Shown: positions 8,548 to 18,176 of the stretch, piece by piece | How positions within the stretch are numbered: position 1 is the first letter of the stretch | How the letters are laid out: each line of letters starts with the position of its first letter | Source of the DNA: Sphingomonas sp. CFBP 13720 | Lineage (GTDB): Bacteria > Pseudomonadota > Alphaproteobacteria > Sphingomonadales > Sphingomonadaceae | Length of the DNA stretch: 64,000 nucleotides | Assembly: GCF_014842075.1 (NCBI RefSeq) | Contig: NZ_JACYVA010000001.1 | Location: forward strand, 124,001 to 188,000 | Reading direction: 5' to 3' | The notes under the pieces: generated by a model | The model's input: the letters and a program-made list of their open reading frames with translations, nothing else | The model's database searches: none | Told to the model about the DNA's origin: nothing | Program-made: the position numbers and the translations under genes

Positions 8548-9601
8548 GACCGACACGACGATCAACGACACGCGTAAGGCGGAACTGCTTTCGACCACGG
8601 TCGAGCATATCGACATCACCAAATACGACGCCCGTCCGATCATCGACGCGATGGGCAAGATGAGCTTCACCAGCCGCGATCTCGCGCGCGCCACCGGCAT
8701 CTACAACCAGATGCTGGAGGACAAGGACTGCTCGATCTTCCTCGTGATCGCCGGATCGACCTCGGCCGGCGGCTGCATGGATCTGTACGCCGAACTGCTC
8801 CGTTCGAACATGATCGACGGCATCGTCGCCACCGGCGCGTCGATCGTCGACATGGATTTCTTCGAAGGGCTTGGCCACAAGCATTATCAGGCGCTGGAAA
8901 TCCCCGACGACAACGTACTGCGCTCGCTCTACATCGATCGCATCTACGACACGTATATCGACGAGGAACAGCTCCAGGATTGCGACCACACCATCGGTGA
9001 AATCGCCAATTCGCTCGAACCGAAGGCGTATTCGTCGCGCGCGTTCATCCGCGAGATGGGCAAGTACCTCGTCGAGCATGGCAAGAAGGACAACAGCCTC
9101 GTCAAGCTGGCGTACGAGCATGACGTGCCGATCTTCTGCCCCGCGTTCGTCGACAGCTCGGCCGGCTTCGGCCTCGTCAAGCATCAGGTCGAACGTGCGA
9201 AGGAAGGCAAGCCGTACATGGTGCTCGACGCCATCGCCGACTTCCGCGAACTGACCGACATCAAGATCAAGGCCGGCACCACCGGCCTGCTGATGATCGG
9301 CGGCGGCGTCCCGAAGAACTTCATTCAGGACACCGTGGTGTGCGCCGAAATCCTCGGTCACGAGGACGTCGAAATGCACAAATATGCCGTGCAGATCACC
9401 GTCGCCGACGTGCGCGACGGCGCATGTTCGTCGTCGACGCTGAAGGAAGCGGCAAGCTGGGGCAAGGTCGACACCACGCTCGAACAGATGGTGTTCGCGG
9501 AAGCCGGTTCGGTAATGCCGCTGCTGGCATCGGACGCCTATCATCGCGGTGCGTGGAAGGATCGTCCGAAGCGCGCATGGGCGAAGCTGTTCGCCGACTG
9601 A
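8546..9601 (+). CDS. Deoxyhypusine synthase-like protein, probable homospermidine synthase
   Basis: A 351-residue NAD-dependent protein of the deoxyhypusine synthase family. The NAD/spermidine region shows VIAGSTSAGGCMDLYAELL and GIVATGASIVDMDFFEGLGH. The lysine that carries the aminobutyl intermediate is K307 in the conserved SWGKVD. Bacteria use EF-P and not hypusinated eIF5A, so an aminobutyl transfer to putrescine giving homospermidine is more likely. The preceding decarboxylase gene supplies putrescine. The exact amine product cannot be read from sequence. Confidence 0.85.
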   Translation: MTDTTINDTRKAELLSTTVEHIDITKYDARPIIDAMGKMSFTSRDLARATGIYNQMLEDKDCSIFLVIAGSTSAGGCMDLYAELLRSNMIDGIVATGASIVDMDFFEGLGHKHYQALEIPDDNVLRSLYIDRIYDTYIDEEQLQDCDHTIGEIANSLEPKAYSSRAFIREMGKYLVEHGKKDNSLVKLAYEHDVPIFCPAFVDSSAGFGLVKHQVERAKEGKPYMVLDAIADFRELTDIKIKAGTTGLLMIGGGVPKNFIQDTVVCAEILGHEDVEMHKYAVQITVADVRDGACSSSTLKEAASWGKVDTTLEQMVFAEAGSVMPLLASDAYHRGAWKDRPKRAWAKLFAD

Positions 9602-9624
9602 TCGTCCGCGATCATCGCAGCATG

Positions 9625-9654
9625 GAACGGCGGGCGCGAAAGCCTCCGCCGTTC
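9625..9654. terminator. Hairpin between convergent genes
   Basis: GAACGGCGG (9625-9633) pairs perfectly with CCGCCGTTC (9646-9654) across a 12-base loop. It sits 23 bp after the homospermidine synthase-like stop and 11 bp before the convergent DUF3857 gene stop. A short T-containing tail follows on the plus strand. It probably terminates one or both transcripts. Confidence 0.5.
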
Positions 9655-9665
9655 TCGTGTCTGGC

Positions 9666-12467
9666 CTATGCCTTGATCCCGTACCGCGCATATTGCCGGT
9701 CGATCATCGGCGATATCCGCCGGGCCAGCGCCAGATCGGTCGCAGCTTCGGCATCGCGGTGCAATGCCTTCAGCACGATACCGCGCAGGAACCGGCTGCT
9801 GGCAAGGTCCGGCGCGGCGGCAAGCACCGCATCGAGATCGGTCATCGCCTCCGCAAGGCGTCCCATGCGGAACCATACCATCGCCCGGCTGTCGAGCGCG
9901 GCCAGCGTATTGTCGCTCAGTTCGATCGACGAGGTGCAGTCCTTGAGCGCGGTGTCGAGCATCACCGACCGCGTGCCCTTGATCCAGCAGCGGGCGTTCA
10001 TCAGCAACGGCGATCCCGGCTTTTCGGCGATCAGCGTGTCGTACAGCTTGATCGCTTCGGCCGCGTCGCCGAACTCGCCGATCAATCCGGCCTTCTCGCT
10101 TCGGTAGTTCGATCGCGTCTCCCCGCCCAGCGCGATCCGTTCGTCGAGCAGCGCGATGCCACCGGACAGGTTGCCGCCATCGGCCATCAGCCATGCGGTC
10201 CGCGCGGTAGCAGCGACCGACGTCGGATCGAGCGCCCGCGCGCGCTCGGCATCCGCCAGCGCCGCCGCACGGTCGCCCATCGCTTCCGCGACGCCGGCAC
10301 GCTGAAGATACAGGTCGACCGACGGCTCGGTCGCGATCACTTTCGTCAGGTCGGCGAGTGCGGCCTTGCGATTGCCCAGCCCGTCCTCGAACGCCGCCCG
10401 GCTGACATAACCGCTGCTTTCCTCGACATCCGCCGCGATGGCGCGGTCGAACGTCGTACGTATGGCGCGAATCTGGCTCGACTGCGCGGTCTGCTGCGGG
10501 GTCAGCGTGGTGCGGCGGGGCGTATCGACCGGCGCGACGATCTGCGGCACGCGCGCCTTCGCCGTCGCCAGCGCATCGCGTTCGGCTGGAATCCGCGCAG
10601 CCGGCACTTCGCCGCCGATCGAATCGACGCGTTCGTCGATCGTCACCGCGCCATCGGCGATCCGTACCGATCGCTTCATCGCGAAACTGGCGATCCGAGT
10701 GTCCAGATCGGGCGTGCCGTCGAGCGTATAGCCCTGTCCGCCCTGCGGCAGCTTTACCCGCGTCCGAAAGTGCAGTCCCATCGGGGCCGGCGCCGCGACC
10801 GGAATCTTCGTCCAGTCCGGCCGGCTGCGATCGGGCGCGAACTGAAAACTCGCCAGCATCCGGTCCAGCGTGCGGCGGCGGCGGCGATCCTCGACCGCCC
10901 ATGGCGTCGATGTCACGCCGACCCCCTTGATCGTCACGTCACCCGTGGCCGGATCGGGCAGGATCGAAAGATCGGCGAACTGCCCCTCCCCGGTCCAACC
11001 TTGCAGGAACTGTCGCGCGGCGTCGCGCTGTTCCTTCGGGCCGAGTTGCGCGCGCGCCTGTCGCATCGCCGCCGCCATCGGCCCATGCAGCACCGCCGTG
11101 ACACTGAACGGACTTGGCAGGTCGACGCTCAGGCTTTCATCCGCCTCGATCGTCATGTCGATCATCGGCCGGGCGTTCGCACGCGTCTCGATCAGCATCG
11201 GTTCGGCGCCCGCCGTGCGGATCGGCAGGACATATCCGACCGCCGGCGTATCGCGAATATCGGCAAGCCGCGATCCGTTGCCCGTCCCGTCCAGCCATAG
11301 CGTCTCGCCGGCCAACGTCGCCTTGACGAACACATGGTTGAACGCCGCCGCACTCGGCAGCCGTTCGGGCACCAGATCGCCCATGCCCAGATTGGCGGTC
11401 ACCGCCTCGGCCTCGATCCCCATCGCGCGCAGCATGGCCAGCAGCAACAACGTCTTGGCCTTGCAGTCCCCGTAACGGACTTCCCACGTCTTGGCCGGAG
11501 ACTGCGGCACATAGTTTCCGCCGTCCATGCCGACCGCCAGATACCGGATCTTGTCCTGCACCACCTCCAGCGCGCGTTGCGTCCGGCCGATCGGCGTGAC
11601 CTCCGCCCGCTGGATCGCGGCCACTTCGGCTGCCAGCGGCGATCCCGGCGCGATCAGGCCATCGGTCGCGTAGAGCGGTGCCATCACCTTCGACACGTCG
11701 CCCCAATCGGTAAAGCTTGCCACCTCGATCATCGGCGCCCGCCGGAACCGCATTGGTGCGTCTTCGGGCATGTCCTTCGGCTTCACGATCGGCATCGCGA
11801 TGGTCAATTCGCTGTATCCGCCATGGGTCGAGACGACCGGCGCGGCTGCATCGGCCAGCAGTTTCCAGCGGGGAGCGGCACCCGTCGGCCACGAAAAGCG
11901 CACCCGCCCCGGCCCGATCCGCGCGGGCAGCGGGATCAGCTGCACGACGTCCTGCACCCGCCCGCCCAGCGCGGCATCGCGCGCGGTGATCGATACGGCC
12001 ATGTCGAGCACGTCGCCGACCTCCAGCCCCTCGACCGCCAGCGTCGCGGTCAGGACACCGGTCAATTCGCGCCGTTCCAGCGACTGTTCGCGGCGCAACA
12101 CGGTGAAGCGCTGCCCCTTCGCCAACAGGTCGATCCGCTGTCCGCCACGCACGATCGCCAGGTCGTGGACGATCAGGTCGCCCTTGTCCGGCGCCCAAGG
12201 CAGCGCCAGCGTCGCCGCCTGCGACAGCATTTCCGGCGACACCATCCGAGTCTTCTGATGGATGTAGGACCAGACCCGGCCTTCCTCGATCCGGTGTTGC
12301 CAATCGATCAGTTCGACGGGCGGCGCGTCTTCGCCGCTTACAGCCGGGCCGGGCGCAGCCGCGATCCATGCGGGCGCGGGTTGATAGAGCGGCGTGTCGC
12401 TCGCCTGCACGGTCTGCGATATCAGAATCGCGGCCGACACGAATCCTGCCCGAACGAAACGCTGCAC
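9666..12467 (-). CDS. DUF3857 / transglutaminase-like protein with TPR region
   Basis: A 933-residue exported protein. Residues 1-22 form a signal peptide ending in QTVQA. Residues 60-270 fit the beta-rich DUF3857 domain. A transglutaminase-like core follows, with C335 in RYGDCKAKT, H378 in FNHVFVK and D393 in WLDGTGNGS, so the catalytic triad is intact. After about residue 660 come alanine-rich helical repeats resembling TPRs (for example AVAEAMGDRAAALADAERARAL). Proteins of this build are common in Proteobacteria and Bacteroidetes, but the substrate is unknown. It is divergent from the esterase gene. Confidence 0.78.
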   Translation of the reverse strand: MQRFVRAGFVSAAILISQTVQASDTPLYQPAPAWIAAAPGPAVSGEDAPPVELIDWQHRIEEGRVWSYIHQKTRMVSPEMLSQAATLALPWAPDKGDLIVHDLAIVRGGQRIDLLAKGQRFTVLRREQSLERRELTGVLTATLAVEGLEVGDVLDMAVSITARDAALGGRVQDVVQLIPLPARIGPGRVRFSWPTGAAPRWKLLADAAAPVVSTHGGYSELTIAMPIVKPKDMPEDAPMRFRRAPMIEVASFTDWGDVSKVMAPLYATDGLIAPGSPLAAEVAAIQRAEVTPIGRTQRALEVVQDKIRYLAVGMDGGNYVPQSPAKTWEVRYGDCKAKTLLLLAMLRAMGIEAEAVTANLGMGDLVPERLPSAAAFNHVFVKATLAGETLWLDGTGNGSRLADIRDTPAVGYVLPIRTAGAEPMLIETRANARPMIDMTIEADESLSVDLPSPFSVTAVLHGPMAAAMRQARAQLGPKEQRDAARQFLQGWTGEGQFADLSILPDPATGDVTIKGVGVTSTPWAVEDRRRRRTLDRMLASFQFAPDRSRPDWTKIPVAAPAPMGLHFRTRVKLPQGGQGYTLDGTPDLDTRIASFAMKRSVRIADGAVTIDERVDSIGGEVPAARIPAERDALATAKARVPQIVAPVDTPRRTTLTPQQTAQSSQIRAIRTTFDRAIAADVEESSGYVSRAAFEDGLGNRKAALADLTKVIATEPSVDLYLQRAGVAEAMGDRAAALADAERARALDPTSVAATARTAWLMADGGNLSGGIALLDERIALGGETRSNYRSEKAGLIGEFGDAAEAIKLYDTLIAEKPGSPLLMNARCWIKGTRSVMLDTALKDCTSSIELSDNTLAALDSRAMVWFRMGRLAEAMTDLDAVLAAAPDLASSRFLRGIVLKALHRDAEAATDLALARRISPMIDRQYARYGIKA

Positions 12468-12593
12468 CCGAATCCCCCCATATCGTCATCGGCCCCCCGA
12501 CGATCGCCTATGTCTATCGCAGCCAAGGGGTTTGTCGAGCGGTTCGCCTTTCGCTAGGCTCGCGCCAACGAAAATTCATGGAGAGGGTGTGGC

Positions 12594-13559
12594 ATGACGA
12601 TCGACCGCCGTATGATGCTGGGCGCGGCCTTCGCGCTGCCGATCGCGGGCAGTGCGCTCGCACAGCCGGCGGAAGCGCCGACGGCGTGGCCACCGACCGA
12701 ACATTTCCGGTTGTGGCCCGGCAAGGCGCCCGGCTTTCCCGCCACCGCGCCGACCTACGCACCCTCGATGAACGGCCGTCCAGGACAGCGCGAACTGTGG
12801 CTGCGTGGCGTCGTCGATCCGGTCGTCGGCGTGTTTCGCCCGGCGCGGCCCAATGGCACGGCGGTGCTGGCGATTCCCGGCGGGGGATATGGCTTCGTAT
12901 CGGTCGAGAATGAAGGAATCGACGTCGGTCGCGCGCTGAACCCGGCGGGGATCACCGTGTTCGCGCTCGCCTATCGCCTTCCCGGTGAAGGCTGGGCGGA
13001 ACGGCAGGACGTGCCGTTGCAGGATGCGCAGCGGGCGATGCGGCTGATCCGCGCCAATGCGACGCGCTACGGCATCGATCCGGCGAAGCTGGGTGTGTGC
13101 GGTTTCTCGGCGGGCGGGCATCTGGCGGGGTCGGTCACGATCGCGCATGACGACCGCGTCTATGCACCGATCGACGCCGCCGATCGCCTGTCGGCCCGTC
13201 CCGCGTTCGCGGGACTGGTCTATCCCGTGACCAACATCGGCACGATGTCGCACCGCGGATCGCGCGACAATCTGGCCGGACCGAATGCGGAGGACAGCGT
13301 CTATCGCCGGTACGACATTCCGGCGCGCGTGACGGCGCAGACGCCGCCGATCTTTCTGGCCCATTCGATTGACGACGGCACCGTTCCGGTCGATCAGTCG
13401 CTCGACATGATCGCCGCCGCGCGCCGGGCCAAGGTGCCGGTCGAGGCGCATTTGTTCGAAAAGGGCGGACATGGCTGGGGTGCGCGACACTCACCCGAAG
13501 ACAGTTCGCGGCGTCTGTGGACCGATTCGTTCCTCCGCTGGATCGCCGAGCGGGGGTAA
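12594..13559 (+). CDS. Secreted alpha/beta hydrolase (carbohydrate esterase-like)
   Basis: A 321-residue hydrolase with a Tat-like N terminus (DRRMMLGAAF, cleavage near ALAQ at 21-24). The oxyanion loop is IPGGGYGFVS, the nucleophile is S172 in GFSAGGH, the acid lies in SIDDGTVP, and the histidine is in GGHGWG. The build matches acetylxylan/BD-FAE-like esterases, so release of acetyl or other acyl groups from polysaccharides in the periplasm is plausible. It stands next to the exopolysaccharide locus, 14 bp before the convergent amidotransferase stop, but belongs to no operon here. GAGAGGG precedes the ATG. Confidence 0.75.
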   Translation: MTIDRRMMLGAAFALPIAGSALAQPAEAPTAWPPTEHFRLWPGKAPGFPATAPTYAPSMNGRPGQRELWLRGVVDPVVGVFRPARPNGTAVLAIPGGGYGFVSVENEGIDVGRALNPAGITVFALAYRLPGEGWAERQDVPLQDAQRAMRLIRANATRYGIDPAKLGVCGFSAGGHLAGSVTIAHDDRVYAPIDAADRLSARPAFAGLVYPVTNIGTMSHRGSRDNLAGPNAEDSVYRRYDIPARVTAQTPPIFLAHSIDDGTVPVDQSLDMIAAARRAKVPVEAHLFEKGGHGWGARHSPEDSSRRLWTDSFLRWIAERG

Positions 13560-13573
13560 CGCCCGGCAGTGCC

Positions 13574-15460
13574 TCAACCGAACAGTCGAGCCGTGCTGCG
13601 TTCCAGCATGACCAGTTGCCACAGCGTCCGGCCATGCTCCGCCCGGCCGGCGCGGTGGTCGGCCGCCAACCGTTCGATCGCATGCGGATCGAACCACGTC
13701 GCCAGTACCGGCGAGCGCGCCAGCGCTGCGGAGTCGTCGGCCAGCGCGTGGCGAAACCAGTGGCTGACCGGCGTGACGAACCCCATTTTCGGGCGATACA
13801 GGATTTCGCGCGGCAGCCACGGCTCCAGCGCATGCTTCATCAGCCACTTGCCCTGCCCCGCCCGCAACCGCATCGCGTGCGGCAGGGTCGCGCAGAACTC
13901 CACCAACCGATGGTCCAGCAACGGCTCACGCGCTTCCAGCCCGACGGCCATGCTCGTCCTATCGACCTTGGTCAGGATATCCCCCGGCAGCCAATGCCGA
14001 AAATCGGCATATTGCGCGCGGTCCAGCCCGTCGCGGGCCGGCGCATCGCGCATCGTCCCGACATAGCGTTGCTCGCCCCGATACGCGCCGATCGCGCGCC
14101 GCATCGCGTCGCCATATAGCGCCATCCGCGTCGCTGGGGGCGTCACGCCGACCGCACCGGCATAGGCGGCGTTACCGCCCTGCGCCAACGCCAGCAACGT
14201 CGTCTTCGCGCGGAACGGACGCGACGCCCAGTCGGCCTTGGGATAGACGTGTCCCAGCACGCCGAACACCGCACCGCGAAGCCGCGCCGGGACCAGACCA
14301 CGGACCTTTTCCTCTGCGGCATGAAAGCGATACCGCCGATACCCCGCCAGGGCCTCGTCCGCGCCATCGCCGGACAACGCCACCGTCACCGTTTCGCGGG
14401 CGAGCGCGCAGACGCGGTACGTGGCCAACGCCGATGCGTCGGCAAACGGTTCGTCGAACGCTGCGACGAGCGTGTCGATCAACGCGAAATCGTCCGACGC
14501 CACCGTGCGGGTGGCGTGGTCGGTCGCGAAGCGCCGCGCGACCAGTTCGGCGGGGCCGCGTTCGTCATGGTCCGCCTCCTCGAACCCGATCGTACAGGTA
14601 CGGACGGGTTGGCGACTCTCCTCCGCCATCAGCGCGACGACGGCGGACGAATCGACACCGCCTGACAGGAACGCGCCCAGCGGCACGTCGGCGACCATCC
14701 GCGATCGCACGCCGTCGCGCATCCGGTCGATCAGCTCGGCCGAAAGATCGCGGACCGTACCCGTTGCCCGGTTGGAGAAATCGATATCCCACCATCGCAC
14801 CGGATCGGGCACCCCCCGACCACGCTCGATCAGCAGGAAGTGTCCGGCAGGCAGCTTGCGGACGCCCTCCACGATGCACGCATCGTCGGGAACATAGCCC
14901 AGCGCCATATAATCTTCGATCGCATGCGCGTCGGGCGTCCGCCGCACCAGCGGATGCGCCAGCAACCCCTTCAGTTCCGACGCGAACGCCACGGCGCCAT
15001 CCGACAGCCGGACGTAGTGGAGCGGCTTCACCCCCATCCGGTCGCGTGCGAGGAACAGCGAACGCCGGCCGGCATCGTACAGCGCGAACGCGAACATGCC
15101 GTTGAGCCGCGTCAGCATGTCCGGTCCCCATGCGGCCCATGCATGCAGCAGCACTTCGGTATCGCCCCCGGTGCGGAACACCGCACCCATCGCCCGCAAC
15201 TCGGCACGGACCTCCGCGAAATTATAGATCTCGCCGTTATAGGTCACGACCGCCGCGTCGCCGGGCAGCGCCATCGGCTGCGGGCTGCCTGCCACGTCGA
15301 TGATCGACAGCCGGCGATGCCCCAGCCCGACGCCAGCGGCGGTCCACACCCCAGACCCGTCCGGTCCGCGATGCGCCTGCACATCGGTCATCGCCATGAT
15401 CCGCGCCGGATCGACCGGCTTGGGCGTATCGGGATAGAACAGGCCGGCGATCCCGCACAT
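13574..15460 (-). CDS. XrtA/PEP-CTERM system amidotransferase (asparagine synthase-like)
   Basis: A 628-residue class II glutamine amidotransferase with an asparagine-synthase domain. C2 is the glutaminase nucleophile (MCGIAGLF); RLSIIDVAGS and YNGEIYN complete the pocket. SGGVDSS at 266-272 is the ATP pyrophosphate loop. Family members in exosortase A loci probably amidate a sugar or uronic acid of the exopolysaccharide and not free aspartate; this is a context inference. It is the last gene of the long minus-strand operon, starting 2 bp after the XrtA stop. Confidence 0.86.
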   Translation of the reverse strand: MCGIAGLFYPDTPKPVDPARIMAMTDVQAHRGPDGSGVWTAAGVGLGHRRLSIIDVAGSPQPMALPGDAAVVTYNGEIYNFAEVRAELRAMGAVFRTGGDTEVLLHAWAAWGPDMLTRLNGMFAFALYDAGRRSLFLARDRMGVKPLHYVRLSDGAVAFASELKGLLAHPLVRRTPDAHAIEDYMALGYVPDDACIVEGVRKLPAGHFLLIERGRGVPDPVRWWDIDFSNRATGTVRDLSAELIDRMRDGVRSRMVADVPLGAFLSGGVDSSAVVALMAEESRQPVRTCTIGFEEADHDERGPAELVARRFATDHATRTVASDDFALIDTLVAAFDEPFADASALATYRVCALARETVTVALSGDGADEALAGYRRYRFHAAEEKVRGLVPARLRGAVFGVLGHVYPKADWASRPFRAKTTLLALAQGGNAAYAGAVGVTPPATRMALYGDAMRRAIGAYRGEQRYVGTMRDAPARDGLDRAQYADFRHWLPGDILTKVDRTSMAVGLEAREPLLDHRLVEFCATLPHAMRLRAGQGKWLMKHALEPWLPREILYRPKMGFVTPVSHWFRHALADDSAALARSPVLATWFDPHAIERLAADHRAGRAEHGRTLWQLVMLERSTARLFG

Positions 15461-15462
15461 GG

Positions 15463-16983
15463 TCAGCGCATCCCCGCCGCAGCATCGGCAATGGCATCTA
15501 CCGGTCCCGCCGCGCGCAGGAAATCGCGGATCGTCGCGCGCGGATCGCCGCCATGCCGTTCGGCCGACAACAGCACGGCAACGCCGCGCTGCGGTCCGCC
15601 GAACAGCCTCGCGCGGAGGGTTTCGACCTTCACCCGGTCGGCGCTGCCGGTCGTGATCCGCCCAACGCGATACCAGGTCGCGGTCTCACGCTCGACCGGT
15701 CCCGGTGCAGCCATCCGTATCGTCGTCGCACCCGCGATCGGCGCGGTGTCGGCGATACGGACCCAGCGGTCGTTCTGCCGGATCGCGCCCTGCCCGAACC
15801 CGACCAGTTCCTGCCCCTCGCGCTGCGATCCATATACCGCGATCGACAGATCGACGGTCCGGCCCGCTGCGTCGCCATAGCGACCGATCAGGAAATGGTC
15901 CGCGCCGGGGTAATGCGGCACCCACGGTTCACCGCGCATCGCCACCCGCCGCCAACCGGGGACGTGCGGCAGGTCGATCCGGGCGGGCAATTCCTGCGTC
16001 CGCGCATCGATCACCGCGCTCCATGCCGCAAAGCCCACCGCGATCGCCAGCACGGCCCCCGCGACCAGCGATCGATCCGCCGCGTGCACCGGGATGCGGG
16101 CGATCGCCGCCGTGTCGATCCACCGCGCGTCGGGATCGCGATCGAACCAGCGCCATCCGATCGCCAGCACCGCCGCCATCGTCAGCGCGAAGAATATCCA
16201 GCCATAGACGATATGATCGAACCCCGTCGCCATCGCGACCGACGTCCGGTGCGCCGCATAGATCGTGCCCGCCGCGCGCAGTCCGTTGGCAACGACCGGC
16301 ACGATCACCGCCATCGCCATGAACGCCATGCGCCGCCCCCACGACACGTAGCAGACGTTGGCGACAAGGGTGCCATAGGCGACCATCGCGATCAGGAATT
16401 TGGCACCCGAACAGGCTTCCGCCACCTCGAACACGCCGCCCGGAATCGTGATGAGGACCCCGTCGACGCTCGCCGGCACGCCCCCCGCATGCAGCAACGG
16501 CATCGCCATCGCGACCGTCGCCGCCTGCAACCGTGGTTCCAGCACGTCGCCGAACGGGACGAGGAACGCCATATAGCAAATTGGAAACAACAACCCCCGC
16601 GCGACCTGCCGTCCCAGCATCGCGACCGCCGCGCCCTGCAGCATCAGCACCAGTCCGGCATGCCGGAACAGTGCGACCGCTGCCGCTTCGCCCCCCAGCC
16701 AGCACAGTCCGCCCGCCGCGACCGGCACCAGCCCCGGCCACCATGCCGCCGGGGTCAGCAGCGTCAGTTCGGAGCGCCGTTGCCACACCAGCCAGAACAG
16801 GATCGGCACCACGAACAGGCAATGGCCATAGGTCGTCGAGTTCCACCATATCCCGACCATGTCGGCGACATCGTGATGGAACAGCACGAGTATCGCGGCC
16901 CACGATCCTGCCACCGCCAGCGTCGCCGTGCGCCAGCCGGACCCGCCAGTTGCCGCGCCCCCACTGGCAATCGCGATGCTCAC
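15463..16983 (-). CDS. xrtA: Exosortase A fused to EpsI domain
   Basis: A polytopic inner-membrane protease/transpeptidase of 506 residues. About eight hydrophobic helices fill residues 20-290. The catalytic triad is visible as C191 (AEACSGAKFL), R236 (ANGLRAAG) and H257 (FDHIVYGW). From about 330 a soluble EpsI/DUF3485-type domain follows (LPHVPGWRRV). XrtA sorts PEP-CTERM proteins and occurs with exopolysaccharide genes. The GTG at 16983 overlaps the TGA of the upstream glycosyltransferase (GTGA), which fixes the start; a frame open to 17073 adds 30 unlikely residues. No PEP-CTERM substrate is encoded in this window. Confidence 0.9.
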   Translation of the reverse strand: MSIAIASGGAATGGSGWRTATLAVAGSWAAILVLFHHDVADMVGIWWNSTTYGHCLFVVPILFWLVWQRRSELTLLTPAAWWPGLVPVAAGGLCWLGGEAAAVALFRHAGLVLMLQGAAVAMLGRQVARGLLFPICYMAFLVPFGDVLEPRLQAATVAMAMPLLHAGGVPASVDGVLITIPGGVFEVAEACSGAKFLIAMVAYGTLVANVCYVSWGRRMAFMAMAVIVPVVANGLRAAGTIYAAHRTSVAMATGFDHIVYGWIFFALTMAAVLAIGWRWFDRDPDARWIDTAAIARIPVHAADRSLVAGAVLAIAVGFAAWSAVIDARTQELPARIDLPHVPGWRRVAMRGEPWVPHYPGADHFLIGRYGDAAGRTVDLSIAVYGSQREGQELVGFGQGAIRQNDRWVRIADTAPIAGATTIRMAAPGPVERETATWYRVGRITTGSADRVKVETLRARLFGGPQRGVAVLLSAERHGGDPRATIRDFLRAAGPVDAIADAAAGMR

Positions 16984-18176
16984 GCTGCGTCCCGCCGCCC
17001 GCCGGGGACCAGTCCAAGCAGGTCGCCCAAAGGCGCAAGCCGCGATTCCCAGCCATAACGCTGGACCACGCACGATCGCGCCGCCCGTCCCAGCGCGTCC
17101 GCCGCCGGGCGGTCGCGCAACAGCCCGTCGATCGCCGCCGCCATCGCATGGTCATCGCTGGCGACGCGGATCGTCCCGCAATGATCGATCCCCTCGGCAG
17201 CAGCCGCCGACGCCACGACCGGCCGCGCCATCGCCATCGCCTCCAGCACCTTGTTCTGGACCCCGCGCGCCAGCAGCAGCGGGGCGACGACGACCGATGC
17301 GGCGTTCAGCCAGCCGCGCACGTCCGCGACCTCCCCGGTCACGATGACCCCGGCCCGCGCCAGCACCCGTACCACGGCGACCGGCTTGCGGCCGACGATC
17401 GCGAACCGTGCATTCGGATGGTGCAGCCGGATGGCAGGCAACACCTGCGTTGCGAACCTGCATACCGCCTCGATATTGGGACGATAATCCATCTGACCGG
17501 TGAACACGATCAGGGGTCCGGCCTCGTGCACCGGCGCTACCGGCACGTCCGGGTCGAAGAATGCGGTATCGATGCCGTTTCCGATCGCATGGACGTTCGC
17601 ACCATTGCTTGATCGCCGGAACAGGTCGGCTTCGGCCTCGCTGACGAACAGGCTGGCGTCGGCCCGCGCGGCGATCGACCGTTCGAACACCGCCAGCATC
17701 CGCGCATCCCGCGCGAACATCCACTTTGCCGGCCCCCGGGCAGTTTCGGCATAGGCCGCGAATTTCGCCGAATCCATGTCGACGAAATCCATCACGAAGC
17801 GCGCGTCGACGGGCAGATACTGTGCCATCTGACCGGAATAGACATAGATCGCTTCGTACCGCCGGGCATCCAGCAACCGCCGCACCGCATCGCGCATGGC
17901 CGAAGCATCGAACGCCGTCAGCGACACTGGCCGTCCGGTCGCCAGCGCCTCGATCGCGCTCCGCGCCTGCGACTTGCCACGCCATACGACGTCCACGCTG
18001 GCACACCATTCGCCAAGCGCCGCATCATGTCCCAGATCGCGCTCGTCATCCGCGAACGCCGCCAGATGGACCCGCCCCAACGTGGACAGATGCCGCAGGA
18101 CGTGGTGACTGCGCACCTTGTCGCCGCGATCCGGTGGATAGGGGACACGGTGCGCGAGGAACAGCAGGTCGCTCAC
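16980..18176 (-). CDS. Glycosyltransferase, XrtA/PEP-CTERM associated (GT4-like)
   Basis: A 398-residue GT-B glycosyltransferase. The N terminus LLFLAHRVPYPPDRGDKVRS is typical of the exosortase-associated sugar transferase family (TIGR03087 type). The nucleotide-sugar part contains GNGIDTAFF, VFTGQMDYRPN and, near the end, GVQNKVLEAMAMARPVVAS with the GT4 glutamates. It would add one sugar to the lipid-linked repeat unit in the cytoplasm. The GTG start at 18176 overlaps the upstream FemAB stop, giving 398 residues; an earlier frame opening at 18239 is less likely. Confidence 0.86.
   Translation of the reverse strand: MSDLLFLAHRVPYPPDRGDKVRSHHVLRHLSTLGRVHLAAFADDERDLGHDAALGEWCASVDVVWRGKSQARSAIEALATGRPVSLTAFDASAMRDAVRRLLDARRYEAIYVYSGQMAQYLPVDARFVMDFVDMDSAKFAAYAETARGPAKWMFARDARMLAVFERSIAARADASLFVSEAEADLFRRSSNGANVHAIGNGIDTAFFDPDVPVAPVHEAGPLIVFTGQMDYRPNIEAVCRFATQVLPAIRLHHPNARFAIVGRKPVAVVRVLARAGVIVTGEVADVRGWLNAASVVVAPLLLARGVQNKVLEAMAMARPVVASAAAAEGIDHCGTIRVASDDHAMAAAIDGLLRDRPAADALGRAARSCVVQRYGWESRLAPLGDLLGLVPGGRRDAA

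Noticed and set aside
8384-9691. Long minus-strand open frame opposite the homospermidine synthase-like gene
   Set aside because: It mirrors a clearly conserved gene; the product has no family motif and is rich in Arg, Asp and His as expected from antisense reading in high-GC DNA.
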